A DNA stretch of 55,350 nt from positions 1 to 55,350 of the forward strand of contig JAQGKX010000048.1 in NCBI GenBank assembly GCA_028289885.1. Direction: 5' to 3'. This document shows, in pieces, positions 7,808-15,422 of this stretch; within the stretch, counting starts at the first letter, position 1; each line of letters starts with the position of its first letter. The stretch comes from Sphingomonadales bacterium (GTDB lineage: Bacteria; Pseudomonadota; Alphaproteobacteria; Sphingomonadales; Sphingomonadaceae). A program made the position numbers and the translations under genes. A model generated the notes under the pieces. It worked only from the letters and a program-made list of their open reading frames with translations, ran no database searches and was not told the DNA's origin.

Positions 7808-8762
7808 CGGTATCACTCCAGACTACTCTGGTCAGAGCCGGGTGGATAAAGAACGGGTCGCGGCGATTGGCGCGGGCGTCGGCATATTTCGCGAACGTGG
7901 CGCTTTCGGTCGATAGATATTGGAAATGCGGGCGTGTCGCTTCAGGCAGTTCGGTGGCGAAACGGATCGATTTGATCGTCACGCGCTGTTCGGGTTTTTC
8001 GTAGAACCCCAGCGTGCCGGTTCCCCGCGGCAGGCTCGACAAATTCTCGATGCCGGATACCACGCGCCCGACCAGCGCGATATTGCGGTCGAGATGGCGC
8101 GGGGCCTGTCCGATCACGGTGTAGAGTTCAGCTCCGGACCCGGCGTCGGGCGGCATATCGCGACCGACGCCGACCATGCCGTAGCAGTGGATGGGCCAGC
8201 TTTGGCGCAGGTCGGTCCCCACTGGCCAGCCCTTGGACAAGACGCTCATGCCGTCGGGAACCGATGGGTCGAAGGGTAATCTATCGGGGGCGGTGACGGG
8301 ACCGAATGCCATGATAGCCTCCACTGAAGCCTGCAACGCCTTTCGCTCGGGATCGGTCAGGTTATGGGTGTAGTCGCCCTCCGGCACCTTCGCCAATCCC
8401 GGCGGTAACGACTTTTTCTCGGTGCCATCGCCCCACTGGACAACGTAATTATCCTGCACCCGGTTGATCGATGTCCCATCCCACCAATGCGCCGCGGCCA
8501 GCTTGCGGATGTTGGCGATCCATCCTTGCGAAAACGGCGCAGGCATTAACTGGATCACCACGCGCCGCGCATGCCCGCCTGTATCGGGGGCGAGGTCCAT
8601 CACCAGCAGATCGTCTGGCGCAATCGTCACCCAGTCGCTCGCCGGTGCCGCCTCCACGATCTCCGAAGGAGCGCGCGCGGGCACAGGGGCAGATCCTGCG
8701 GCCTGCAGAAGGAGTGCCGATGCGGCAAGCGCGATCGATTTGACAGGTCGTTTCATCGTCAC
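7782..8762 (-). CDS. Secreted cyclophilin-type peptidyl-prolyl isomerase
   Basis: The predicted protein has 326 residues with a signal peptide ([20 protein letters not shown]). The cyclophilin core is recognisable by [20 protein letters not shown] (WDGTxxxRVxxxxxxQWGDG), the [15 protein letters not shown] region and the [21 protein letters not shown]-terminal part. Members assist folding of periplasmic proteins. The last 17 residues ([17 protein letters not shown]) do not look like the usual end of sphingomonad homologues, which I recall continuing differently after FFIHPA. I infer that the island boundary cut the original 3' end near 7,836 and supplied a new stop. The catalytic domain is complete, so the protein may still work. 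Confidence 0.82.
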   Translation of the reverse strand: MTMKRPVKSIALAASALLLQAAGSAPVPARAPSEIVEAAPASDWVTIAPDDLLVMDLAPDTGGHARRVVIQLMPAPFSQGWIANIRKLAAAHWWDGTSINRVQDNYVVQWGDGTEKKSLPPGLAKVPEGDYTHNLTDPERKALQASVEAIMAFGPVTAPDRLPFDPSVPDGMSVLSKGWPVGTDLRQSWPIHCYGMVGVGRDMPPDAGSGAELYTVIGQAPRHLDRNIALVGRVVSGIENLSSLPRGTGTLGFYEKPEQRVTIKSIRFATELPEATRPHFQYLSTESATFAKYADARANRRDPFFIHPALTRVVWSDTDESKRPYR

Positions 8763-8868
8763 ATCCTGACACCGGCGGCGCCCGTGCGAAAGCCCCTGTC
8801 GGGAAAGCGCCTTGCCCGGTTGCGCAATCCGTCACCGCCGTCTAGTGGCCACCCCTTCCAGTGCATGC

Positions 8869-8959
8869 GGAGCGGTGGCCGAGTGGTCGAAGGCGCTCGC
8901 CTGGAAAGTGAGTATGGGTCAAAAGCCCATCCAGGGTTCGAATCCCTGCCGCTCCGCCA
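8869..8959 (+). tRNA. tRNA-Ser (anticodon GGA)
   Basis: The acceptor stem GGAGCGG pairs with CCGCTCC at 8,949-8,955, followed by GCCA. The D region is TGGCCGAGTGGTCGAAGGC, the anticodon loop CTGGAAA has GGA, a long variable arm (class II) reads GTATGGGTCAAAAGCCCATC, and the T loop is GGTTCGAATCC. The encoded CCA suits a bacterial tRNA-Ser. Its 3' end points away from the island, so it is not the attachment site of the decayed element. Confidence 0.95.
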
Positions 8960-8986
8960 GGATTTGCGTTAACTGCAAGCTCCCGA

Positions 8987-9814
8987 TCACCTCGGCGCGA
9001 GATCGCCATACCAGTAGAATGCCGTGACTCCGCCATCCATGAGGAAGTCGCTGCCGGTGATGAATGCGCCGTCCGCTCCCATGAGAAGCGCGCCGACGGT
9101 TCCAACTTCATCCGGCGTGCCTGCGCGCCCCGCTGGGGACAGCGCGATCATGTTTCGATACCCTTCACCGCGCGGGCCCGACAGTTCATCATTGGCGAGG
9201 GGCGTCATGATGATGCCCGGGCTGATCGTATTGACGCGTGCGCCGCGTTTTCCCCAGCGCACCGCCTCTGCCATGACCCGCAGCGAATTTCCCCGCTTCG
9301 AGATTTGATAGGCATTGAGCGGATCGGTCACTTTGTCCGGTGCAAGCATCGGAAGCGCGAGCAGATCGTCCACCGGCGTCGTCGCAAGTGCCGTATTTTG
9401 TTCAGCGGTCAGGGCGGGCAATCGGTGCCCCGACTGGGAGGCGATGACGACGGCCGAACCGCCCTTGGCGATGACAGTGCCAAACGCTTCAAGGACAAGC
9501 GCGGTGCCGTAGAGATCGACCTTGAGGATCGTCGCTGGCGACGCCTGCGACGGCGATACGCCTGCTGCATGAATAACGCCGGTGACATCGCCGATGGCTG
9601 TCGCTTGACCAACGAGCGCCTGAACGGATTCGCGCGACGAGACATCGACGACTGCCGTGCTGACTGCAAACCCGGCATCGCTCAGGACCTTGCCCGCAGC
9701 GTCCGCCGCTTCCAGCCGCAAATCGGCGAGCAACACATGCTTGCCCGCGCTCACCCGCCGGGCAATGGCCTGACCGATCGATCCGGCACCGATAACAACG
9801 ATCACGTCGGTCAT
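8987..9814 (-). CDS. SDR family oxidoreductase
   Basis: The predicted protein has 275 residues and a Rossmann start [17 protein letters not shown] (an unusual GAGxIG spacing rather than GxxxGxG). It has NAG-like HAAG at 82-85, catalytic Ser in IASQSGH (S126/S128), Tyr169 and Lys173 in AYQISKRG, and the C-terminal [11 protein letters not shown]. It is probably NAD(P)-dependent and acts on a small alcohol or carbonyl compound. Its ATG overlaps the stop of the cupin gene at 9,811 by 4 bases, so the two are translated together. The substrate is unknown. Confidence 0.88.
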   Translation of the reverse strand: MTDVIVVIGAGSIGQAIARRVSAGKHVLLADLRLEAADAAGKVLSDAGFAVSTAVVDVSSRESVQALVGQATAIGDVTGVIHAAGVSPSQASPATILKVDLYGTALVLEAFGTVIAKGGSAVVIASQSGHRLPALTAEQNTALATTPVDDLLALPMLAPDKVTDPLNAYQISKRGNSLRVMAEAVRWGKRGARVNTISPGIIMTPLANDELSGPRGEGYRNMIALSPAGRAGTPDEVGTVGALLMGADGAFITGSDFLMDGGVTAFYWYGDLAPR

Positions 9815-10221
9815 CGCTGAACCTCCCCGGCGAGATAATCGGCGTCGGTGACGTGTTCCATCCAGTCGACCGCGCGACCGTCAAGCGTTTCGGCGATGGC
9901 GATGTGGGTCATCGACGTGGTCGGCGTGGCACCATGCCAGTGGCGGTGGCCGACCGGGCACCAGACAATGTCACCGGCGCGGATTTCGACCTTCGGTTCG
10001 CCCTCGCATTGCGTCCAGCCAACGCCACTCGTCACGATCAGCGTCTGGCCGAGCGGATGAGTATGCCATGCGGTGCGCGCCCCCGGCTCGAATGTCACGA
10101 TGGCACCGCCGACACGCGCCGGTTCTTCTCCCTGGAACGGAGAGTCGATCCGTACATTGCCCGTGAACGTGGCGGCGGGGCCTTTTACCGATGGCATGGT
10201 GCCGTTTCGTTTGATCTGCAT
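9811..10221 (-). CDS. Cupin protein of the hydroxynitrile-lyase-like group
   Basis: The predicted protein has 136 residues and a single cupin barrel. The metal ligands are H53, H55 and Q59 in [12 protein letters not shown], and H94 in GHRHWHG. From memory, the manganese cupin hydroxynitrile lyases (such as GtHNL) share these ligands, the start MxIKRx[21 protein letters not shown], and the end [11 protein letters not shown], all matched here. Most natural members of the group have no proven role; carboxymuconolactone-decarboxylase-like and detoxifying roles have been suggested. It overlaps the SDR gene and lies next to aldo/keto-reductase remnants, a common neighbourhood for this cupin. Confidence 0.85.
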   Translation of the reverse strand: MQIKRNGTMPSVKGPAATFTGNVRIDSPFQGEEPARVGGAIVTFEPGARTAWHTHPLGQTLIVTSGVGWTQCEGEPKVEIRAGDIVWCPVGHRHWHGATPTTSMTHIAIAETLDGRAVDWMEHVTDADYLAGEVQR

Positions 10222-10222
10222 T

Positions 10223-10560
10223 TCAATTTCCTTTCTTTCGCGAATTTGGAGGGAGCCGGCGATTGACCATCTTCATCATCTGCTCGCTGTAACGAGCGCC
10301 CCGGACGGGCTGTCTGGCAAGCACATCGCCAAGTTCACGCGGATCGTCCGGGGTGAGTTCGACATCTGCACCACTGACATTCTCTCCGAGGCGGTGCAGC
10401 TTGGTGGTGCCGGGGATCGACACAATGCGCCCATGGTCTCAATGCGCGCGAAGATGGTTTCGATCCTTGCGAGATACTGGGCGGTGGGATCGACCGCAGC
10501 GGCACCATGATTACCCTCCACGCGATCTAGCCTGCGCGTGCCGAAAATCGGCACGATGAA
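10223..10560 (-). pseudogene. Remnants of aldo/keto reductase C-termini
   Basis: Two pieces of the same family end occur in tandem. The upstream piece encodes FIVPIFGTRRLDRVEGN, with AAAVDPT and LARIE. A second, in another frame, encodes IVSIPGTTKLHRLGENVSGA, then [30 protein letters not shown]. Both correspond to the IVPIPGTxxLxRLEEN block of aldo/keto reductases, which binds the NADPH phosphate. The catalytic barrel with Asp-Tyr-Lys-His is missing. This is best read as one or two deleted genes, formerly in the cupin-SDR operon. Confidence 0.7.
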
Positions 10561-10777
10561 GGCGTCGCGTTCTTTCGTCCGAAATTGTCGGGAGCAGATC
10601 GACTACCCCCTGATTAGAGCAGGGTGAATCGCAAATACTGCAGGATCTGTGCCTTGCCAGTCGCAGCCTCGCGGCATCGCGATTAGGGGTGCGACCCCAT
10701 TTTCCTTGACTGAGAGGTAGCTGGTTTTGGCATAAGCGGTGCCTCGCCAAGTCCGGACAACGCTACCTCGACAAGCT

Positions 10778-10894
10778 TCATATTGCCGCCGGATCGCCAG
10801 ATCGCCGCGAGTTGACCGTGCTCTCGGCAGTGCCGCCGAAATGGAGTTCTTCGGCCAAAGCGAGAAACATCGTGAGCGAGCGGACTTCGATCAT
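10778..10894 (-). pseudogene. N-terminal fragment of a LysR-type regulator
   Basis: The ATG at 10,894 starts MIEVRSLTMFLALAEELHFG followed by TAE, the first helices of a LysR helix-turn-helix domain. Similarity stops after that and a stop codon follows. The rest of the regulator, including the effector domain, is absent. LysR regulators often sit divergent from the genes they control, here the glutaryl-CoA dehydrogenase gene or the lost reductase. The stretch 10,561-10,777 shows no gene. Confidence 0.68.
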
Positions 10895-10993
10895 TTGTGA
10901 TCGTATATAAAGAACAAAGGCGCATGAACTAGTGCTTGATTCGATCAGGGAAGGGGCGATGATCGGTGATCGAACCCAAAAGGACATGTAGCC

Positions 10994-12178
10994 GTGACGC
11001 AATCAGGAAGCTTCGACTGGGCGGACCCGTTTCTCTTCGACGATCAACTGGAGGAGGACGAGCGGATGATCCGCGACACCGCGCGGGCGTTTGCCGCAGA
11101 TCGTCTGGCTCCGCGGATCATCGACGCCTTCGCCAATGAAACGACTGATATTGAAATTTTTAAGGAGATGGGCGCCCTCGGGTTGCTTGGCCTGACCTTG
11201 CCTGAGGAATATGGCGGGGCCGGCTCGTCCTATGTCGCTTATGGGCTGGTCGCGCGCGAGGTGGAAAGGGTCGATTCGGGCTATCGTTCGATGATGAGCG
11301 TCCAGTCGAGCCTCGTCATGTATCCGATCTACGCCTATGGCTCAGAGGAACAGAAGCGGAAATATCTGCCGAAGCTGGCCAGTGGCGAATGGATCGGCTG
11401 TTTCGGCCTGACCGAGCCCGATGCCGGCTCCGATCCCGGCGGCATGAGAACGCGCGCAGTAAAGACCGATGGCGGCTACAGGATTTCCGGCTCGAAGACC
11501 TGGATCTCCAACGCGCCGATTGCCGATGTTTTCGTGATCTGGGCCAAATCCGACGCGCATGGGGGCAGCATTCGCGGCTTCGTGCTGGACAAGGGCATGG
11601 CAGGGCTGAGCGCCCGGAAGATCGAGGGCAAGCTTTCGCTCCGTGCCTCGGTCACGGGTATGGTGATGATGGATGACGTCGAGGTCGGCGAGGACGCATT
11701 GCTGCCCAACGTGCAAGGGCTGAAGGGTCCGTTCGGCTGCCTCAACCGGGCGCGCTATGGCATCAGCTGGGGCGTCATGGGTGCAGCCGAATTCTGCATG
11801 CACGCTGCGCGGCAATATGGGCTGGACCGGCATCAGTTCGGTCGGCCACTCGCCGCGACGCAGCTCTATCAAAAGAAGCTTGCCGACATGCAGACCGAGA
11901 TCGCGCTGGGCCTTCAGGCGAGCCTGCGCGTCGGTCGTTTGATGGATGAGGGCCGGTTCGCGCCGGAGATGGTCTCGATCGTCAAACGCAACAATGTCGG
12001 CAAGGCGCTCGATATCGCCCGCCAGTCGCGCGACATGCATGGCGGCAACGGTATTTCGGGCGAATATCAGGTGATGCGCCACCTGATGAACCTTGAGACG
12101 GTCAATACCTATGAGGGCGCGCACGATGTCCATGCGCTGATACTGGGCCGTGCCATCACCGGCATTGCCGCCTTTTGA
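10994..12178 (+). CDS. gcdH: Glutaryl-CoA dehydrogenase
   Basis: The predicted protein has 394 residues and an acyl-CoA dehydrogenase fold: [13 protein letters not shown], the flavin-contacting [19 protein letters not shown], and [20 protein letters not shown]. Features of glutaryl-CoA dehydrogenase are the arginine in [14 protein letters not shown], which binds the substrate carboxylate, and the catalytic base E374 in [20 protein letters not shown]. The enzyme oxidises and decarboxylates glutaryl-CoA to crotonyl-CoA in lysine, tryptophan and glutarate breakdown. Translation probably begins at the GTG at 10,994. The stop overlaps the start of the CoA-transferase gene (TGATG), making a two-gene operon. 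Confidence 0.92.
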   Translation: MTQSGSFDWADPFLFDDQLEEDERMIRDTARAFAADRLAPRIIDAFANETTDIEIFKEMGALGLLGLTLPEEYGGAGSSYVAYGLVAREVERVDSGYRSMMSVQSSLVMYPIYAYGSEEQKRKYLPKLASGEWIGCFGLTEPDAGSDPGGMRTRAVKTDGGYRISGSKTWISNAPIADVFVIWAKSDAHGGSIRGFVLDKGMAGLSARKIEGKLSLRASVTGMVMMDDVEVGEDALLPNVQGLKGPFGCLNRARYGISWGVMGAAEFCMHAARQYGLDRHQFGRPLAATQLYQKKLADMQTEIALGLQASLRVGRLMDEGRFAPEMVSIVKRNNVGKALDIARQSRDMHGGNGISGEYQVMRHLMNLETVNTYEGAHDVHALILGRAITGIAAF

Positions 12179-13299
12179 TGAAACCCCTGACGGGCATCAA
12201 GGTCGTCGAACTTGCGCGTATTCTCGCGGGTCCGTGGTGCGGGCAGCTTCTGGCCGATCTTGGTGCCGAGGTGATCAAGGTCGAGAGACCGGGCGGCGGA
12301 GACGACACAAGACATTGGGGGCCGCCGTTCTTTGAGGATGCGAAGGGCGTCGATCTTGGGGCTGCCTATTATCACTCGACCAATCGCGGGAAGCGAAGCG
12401 TCGCGATCGACATTACGACGGTTGAGGGACAAGAAGCGGTCCGGGAGATGGTGGCGGGTGCCGACGTCCTGATAGAGAATTACAAAGTCGGCGGTCTGGC
12501 AAAGTACGGACTCGATTACGCGAGCCTGTCCGCGCTCAACCCAAGACTGATATATTGCTCGATCACCGGCTTCGGGCAGACTGGCCCTTATGCCCATCGC
12601 GCTGGATACGACTTCATCATTCAGGGGATCGGCGGCTTCATGTCGCTGAACGGCGAACCGGACGGCGAGCCACAGAAGGCAGGGGTGGCCTATGCCGACC
12701 TGTTCACAGGCGTCTATTCTGCCGTAGCGATACTTGCGGTGCTGAGACGGCGCGATGTCGAAGGCGTCGGTGCGCATGTCGATATGTCACTGCTGGACAC
12801 GCAGGTCGCGGTGCTGGCCAATCAGGCGTCCAATTGGATGTCATCGGGTGTGGTGCCCGCAAGAATGGGCAACGCGCACGTCAATCTCGTGCCCTATCAA
12901 AGTTTCGCCACCGCGAATGGCGATCTGATCATCGCGGTTGGCAATGACTCGCAATTCGCCAGGCTCTGCGAAATTCTCGGGCTCTCGCTCTCGGAGGATC
13001 CGCGCTTTGCGACCAATCCGGGTCGCGTCGTCAATCGGCAGGTGCTTCTCGCCACATTGAGCACGGCCATCAGCGGCTGGACCAAAGAGGCGCTGGCCGA
13101 TGCGCTCGAGGGAGCCGGAGTACCCGCGGGCCCGATCAACACGATCGAGGAAACTTTCGCCGACCCGCAGGTCATCGCACGCGGCATGGCTATTGCCCCT
13201 GACGGTATCCCCGGCGTCGCCTCGCCGATCGTGATCGACGGGCAGCGTCAGGTCGCCGAACATGGTAGCCCGGCGCTCGGCAAATCAGTTCATCGGTAG
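12178..13299 (+). CDS. CaiB/BaiF CoA-transferase, probably glutarate CoA-transferase
   Basis: The predicted protein has 373 residues of the type III CoA-transferase family: VVELARILAGPWCGQLLADL at the N-terminus, GFGQTGPYAHRAGYD, and the catalytic Asp D174 in AYADLFTG, which forms the acyl-aspartyl intermediate. Translational coupling to gcdH suggests that it activates glutarate to glutaryl-CoA, as in the succinyl-CoA:glutarate CoA-transferase (SUGCT) group; this is inferred from context. The ATG at 12,178 is preferred over the TTG one codon before. Its 3' end overlaps that of the convergent ald gene by 15 bases. Confidence 0.88.
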   Translation: MKPLTGIKVVELARILAGPWCGQLLADLGAEVIKVERPGGGDDTRHWGPPFFEDAKGVDLGAAYYHSTNRGKRSVAIDITTVEGQEAVREMVAGADVLIENYKVGGLAKYGLDYASLSALNPRLIYCSITGFGQTGPYAHRAGYDFIIQGIGGFMSLNGEPDGEPQKAGVAYADLFTGVYSAVAILAVLRRRDVEGVGAHVDMSLLDTQVAVLANQASNWMSSGVVPARMGNAHVNLVPYQSFATANGDLIIAVGNDSQFARLCEILGLSLSEDPRFATNPGRVVNRQVLLATLSTAISGWTKEALADALEGAGVPAGPINTIEETFADPQVIARGMAIAPDGIPGVASPIVIDGQRQVAEHGSPALGKSVHR

Positions 13300-14379
13300 T
13301 TCCAGCGCATCGGCGACGGCCTGATGCCGGATCTTGCCTTCTGAGACGTTGAGGCCATTGGCGAGATGCCGATCCGCCGCCAGCGCCTTGTCGACGCCCA
13401 GATTGGCCAGCTTCAGTGCGAACGGCAGCGTCGCATTGTTGAGCGCGAAAGCCGATGTTCGCGCCACCGCGCCGGGCATGTTCGCCACGCAATAATGGAT
13501 GACGCCGTCGATCACGAAAACGGGGTCGTCATGCGTCGTCGGGTGGCTTGTTTCAAAACAACCGCCCTGGTCGATCGCGATATCGACCAGCACCGATCCG
13601 CGCTTCATCGTCTTCAGCATGTCACGCGTGACCAGCTTGGGGGCTGCGGCTCCGGGAATAAGCACCGCCCCGATGACGAGGTGCGCATTTTTGACCGCTG
13701 CGGCGATCGCCTGCGATGATGCATAGGCGGTCTTGATCTGGCTTCCGAAAAACATGTCGAGTTCGGCGAGCCGCTCGTTCGAGATATCGTAGATGGTGAC
13801 ATCGGCGCGAAGCCCCACCGCCATTTGCGCGGCGTTCACACCCGAGACGCCACCGCCGAGGATGGCAACCTTGGCGGGTGCGACGCCGGGAACGCCGCCC
13901 AGCAGGACCCCACGTCCGCCCTGTTCCTTTTCCAGATAATGCGCGCCGACCTGGATCGCCATGCGGCCCGCCACTTCGGACATCGGCTTCAGCAGCGGGA
14001 GCGAGTTGCGGTCGGACGTGACGGTCTCATAGGCGATGCAGGTCGCGCCCGACGCCATCAGGCCGAGCGCCTGTGCCTTGTCGGCGGCGAGATGGAGATA
14101 GGTGAACAGCAGATGGTGCGGACGCAGCATCGCGATCTCGACCGGCTGCGGCTCTTTCACCTTGACGATCATCTCGGCGGTTTCAAAAACGGAGGCAGCG
14201 TCGGGAAGGATTTTGGCACCCGCAGCAACGTAATCATTATCTTCGAAATCAATGCCCATGCCAGCCTGCGTTTCGACGAAAACCTCATGCCCGGCGGCGA
14301 CGAGTTCACCGACCGAGGGGGGGGTCAGGCCAACGCGATATTCGTGATTCTTAATCTCTTTGGGTACACCGATGCGCAT
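13285..14379 (-). CDS. ald: Alanine dehydrogenase
   Basis: The predicted protein has 364 residues of the AlaDH/PNT family. It begins MRIGVPKEIKNHEYRVGLTP, with pyruvate-binding R15, K75 (MIVKVKEP) and catalytic H96 (TYLHLA). The NAD-binding site is AILGGGVSGVNAAQ. It catalyses reversible NAD-dependent oxidative deamination of L-alanine to pyruvate and ammonium. A longer open frame to 14,439 adds residues outside the family, so 14,379 is taken as the start. The gene is divergent from an Lrp-type regulator, and the gap has a symmetric site at 14,428-14,445. Confidence 0.95.
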   Translation of the reverse strand: MRIGVPKEIKNHEYRVGLTPPSVGELVAAGHEVFVETQAGMGIDFEDNDYVAAGAKILPDAASVFETAEMIVKVKEPQPVEIAMLRPHHLLFTYLHLAADKAQALGLMASGATCIAYETVTSDRNSLPLLKPMSEVAGRMAIQVGAHYLEKEQGGRGVLLGGVPGVAPAKVAILGGGVSGVNAAQMAVGLRADVTIYDISNERLAELDMFFGSQIKTAYASSQAIAAAVKNAHLVIGAVLIPGAAAPKLVTRDMLKTMKRGSVLVDIAIDQGGCFETSHPTTHDDPVFVIDGVIHYCVANMPGAVARTSAFALNNATLPFALKLANLGVDKALAADRHLANGLNVSEGKIRHQAVADALELPMN

Positions 14380-14427
14380 GACAGGTTCCTCATATCCTGA
14401 GCGCAGCTTTAGCCGATTATTCAAACA

Positions 14428-14445
14428 TGATCTTCGCAAAGATCA
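14428..14445. promoter_or_regulatory. Palindrome between ald and the Lrp-type regulator
   Basis: TGATCTTCGCAAAGATCA has perfect 7-base arms with a 4-base centre. It lies in the 131-base divergent gap, a natural place for an Lrp-family regulator to control both genes. That it is bound is inferred. Confidence 0.5.
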
Positions 14446-14510
14446 CGGGATGTTGGACGAAACCTCAAAGCCATTGCGTAAAATCGTCGTTTCAGGCGAT
14501 ATCGTCCCCT

Positions 14511-14951
14511 ATGAATGCGATCGACCACAAAATCGTTGAGCTTCTGGGGCAGGACTCGGCGATGACCAGCGAACAACTGGGGGCTCTGATCGGTCTGTCG
14601 GGATCGGCTGCGCATCGGCGGGTAAGTGCGCTTGAGGATGCCGGTTTGATCCTTGGCTATCGGGCGCGCCTTGCCCCTGCAGCTTGTGGCAATCCCTCGA
14701 CCGTATTCGTGTCGGTCACGCTCGTCGATCAACGTCAGGAGACGATGCAGGCATTCGAGCGCGAGTTGCAGACGACGTCACAGATCGGCGAAGCGCATCT
14801 GATGAGCGGCGAGTCCGATTATCTGCTCAAGGTTCTGGTGCGTGAGGACGACAGCTATGAGCGCATTCACCGGGAGGTCCTGTCGGTGCTGCCCGGCGTA
14901 CGGAGATTGTTAACCCAGTTCACGATACGGACCCTGACCCACGGCAACTGA
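14511..14951 (+). CDS. Lrp/AsnC family transcriptional regulator
   Basis: The predicted protein has 146 residues: an N-terminal AsnC helix-turn-helix (AIDHKIVELLGQDSAMTSEQ, then IGLSGSAAHRRVSALEDAGL) and a C-terminal RAM effector domain (VFVSVTLVD, MSGESDYLLKVLVREDDSYE). The ATG at 14,511 starts exactly at the family N-terminus; the open frame further upstream is rejected. Placement divergent from ald matches AldR/Lrp regulators that activate or repress alanine dehydrogenase in response to alanine. Target and ligand are inferred from position. Confidence 0.88.
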   Translation: MNAIDHKIVELLGQDSAMTSEQLGALIGLSGSAAHRRVSALEDAGLILGYRARLAPAACGNPSTVFVSVTLVDQRQETMQAFERELQTTSQIGEAHLMSGESDYLLKVLVREDDSYERIHREVLSVLPGVRRLLTQFTIRTLTHGN

Positions 14952-15032
14952 CGCCCGCCTTGTTGGTTGGTTACAGGAACGTGCGGCTCTCTCCCTCGAC
15001 AAATGCGTCGAAATTCACCATGGGCTGCAACG

Positions 15033-15049
15033 CCCGCCATTCCGGCGGG
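15033..15049 (+). promoter_or_regulatory. Leader hairpin before the DUF6481 gene
   Basis: CCCGCC-ATTCC-GGCGGG forms a perfect 6-base stem with a 5-base loop 28 bases before the ATG at 15,078. It lacks a following T-run, so it looks like a leader element rather than a terminator, although read-through from the regulator gene could also be limited by it. Confidence 0.4.
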
Positions 15050-15077
15050 GCAAATATGAGATAGAGGTTCGATAAGT

Positions 15078-15398
15078 ATGTCGTCGTTTCGGGAGCCGAC
15101 CTTTCAGGATCGCGTAGGTCGGGCAGCAGAGGCTAAGCAGAAGGCGTTGAGCCTGTTGCGGGCCAAGCCCCCCGTCGATGCGGCAGCACAGGCTGAACTG
15201 CGCGCCGCGCAACTCGCGCGTGAAGCAGCACAGCGCGCCGAGAGCGAAGCCAAGCGCGCTGCCTTGCAACAGGAAAAGGCCGAGAAGCGCGCCCTTGCCG
15301 AGCAAGCGCAAGCTGCCGAGGCTCCGGTCGTGATGACCGAAGAAGAGCGCAAGGCAATTCGCGATGCCAAATATGCAGCGCGGAAAAAGCGGAAATAA
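15078..15398 (+). CDS. DUF6481 family protein
   Basis: The predicted protein has 106 residues, highly charged and Ala-rich. It starts MSSFREPTFQDRVGRAAEAK, has a long predicted helix or coiled coil (residues about 35-85, heptad-like AALQQEKAEKRALAEQAQ), and a basic end IRDAKYAARKKRK. Members occur widely in sphingomonads and relatives and lack an established function; the basic tail and helix suggest nucleic-acid or ribosome association, which is only inference. A hairpin lies in the leader. Confidence 0.78.
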   Translation: MSSFREPTFQDRVGRAAEAKQKALSLLRAKPPVDAAAQAELRAAQLAREAAQRAESEAKRAALQQEKAEKRALAEQAQAAEAPVVMTEEERKAIRDAKYAARKKRK

Positions 15399-15422
15399 CG
15401 GCTGATCGAAGGGCCGCTGCCT

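Noticed and set aside
8869-8959. tRNA-Ser as the attachment site of the left island
   Set aside because: The 3' end of the tRNA points right, away from the island, and intact core genes follow it; I saw no repeat of the tRNA end to the left.
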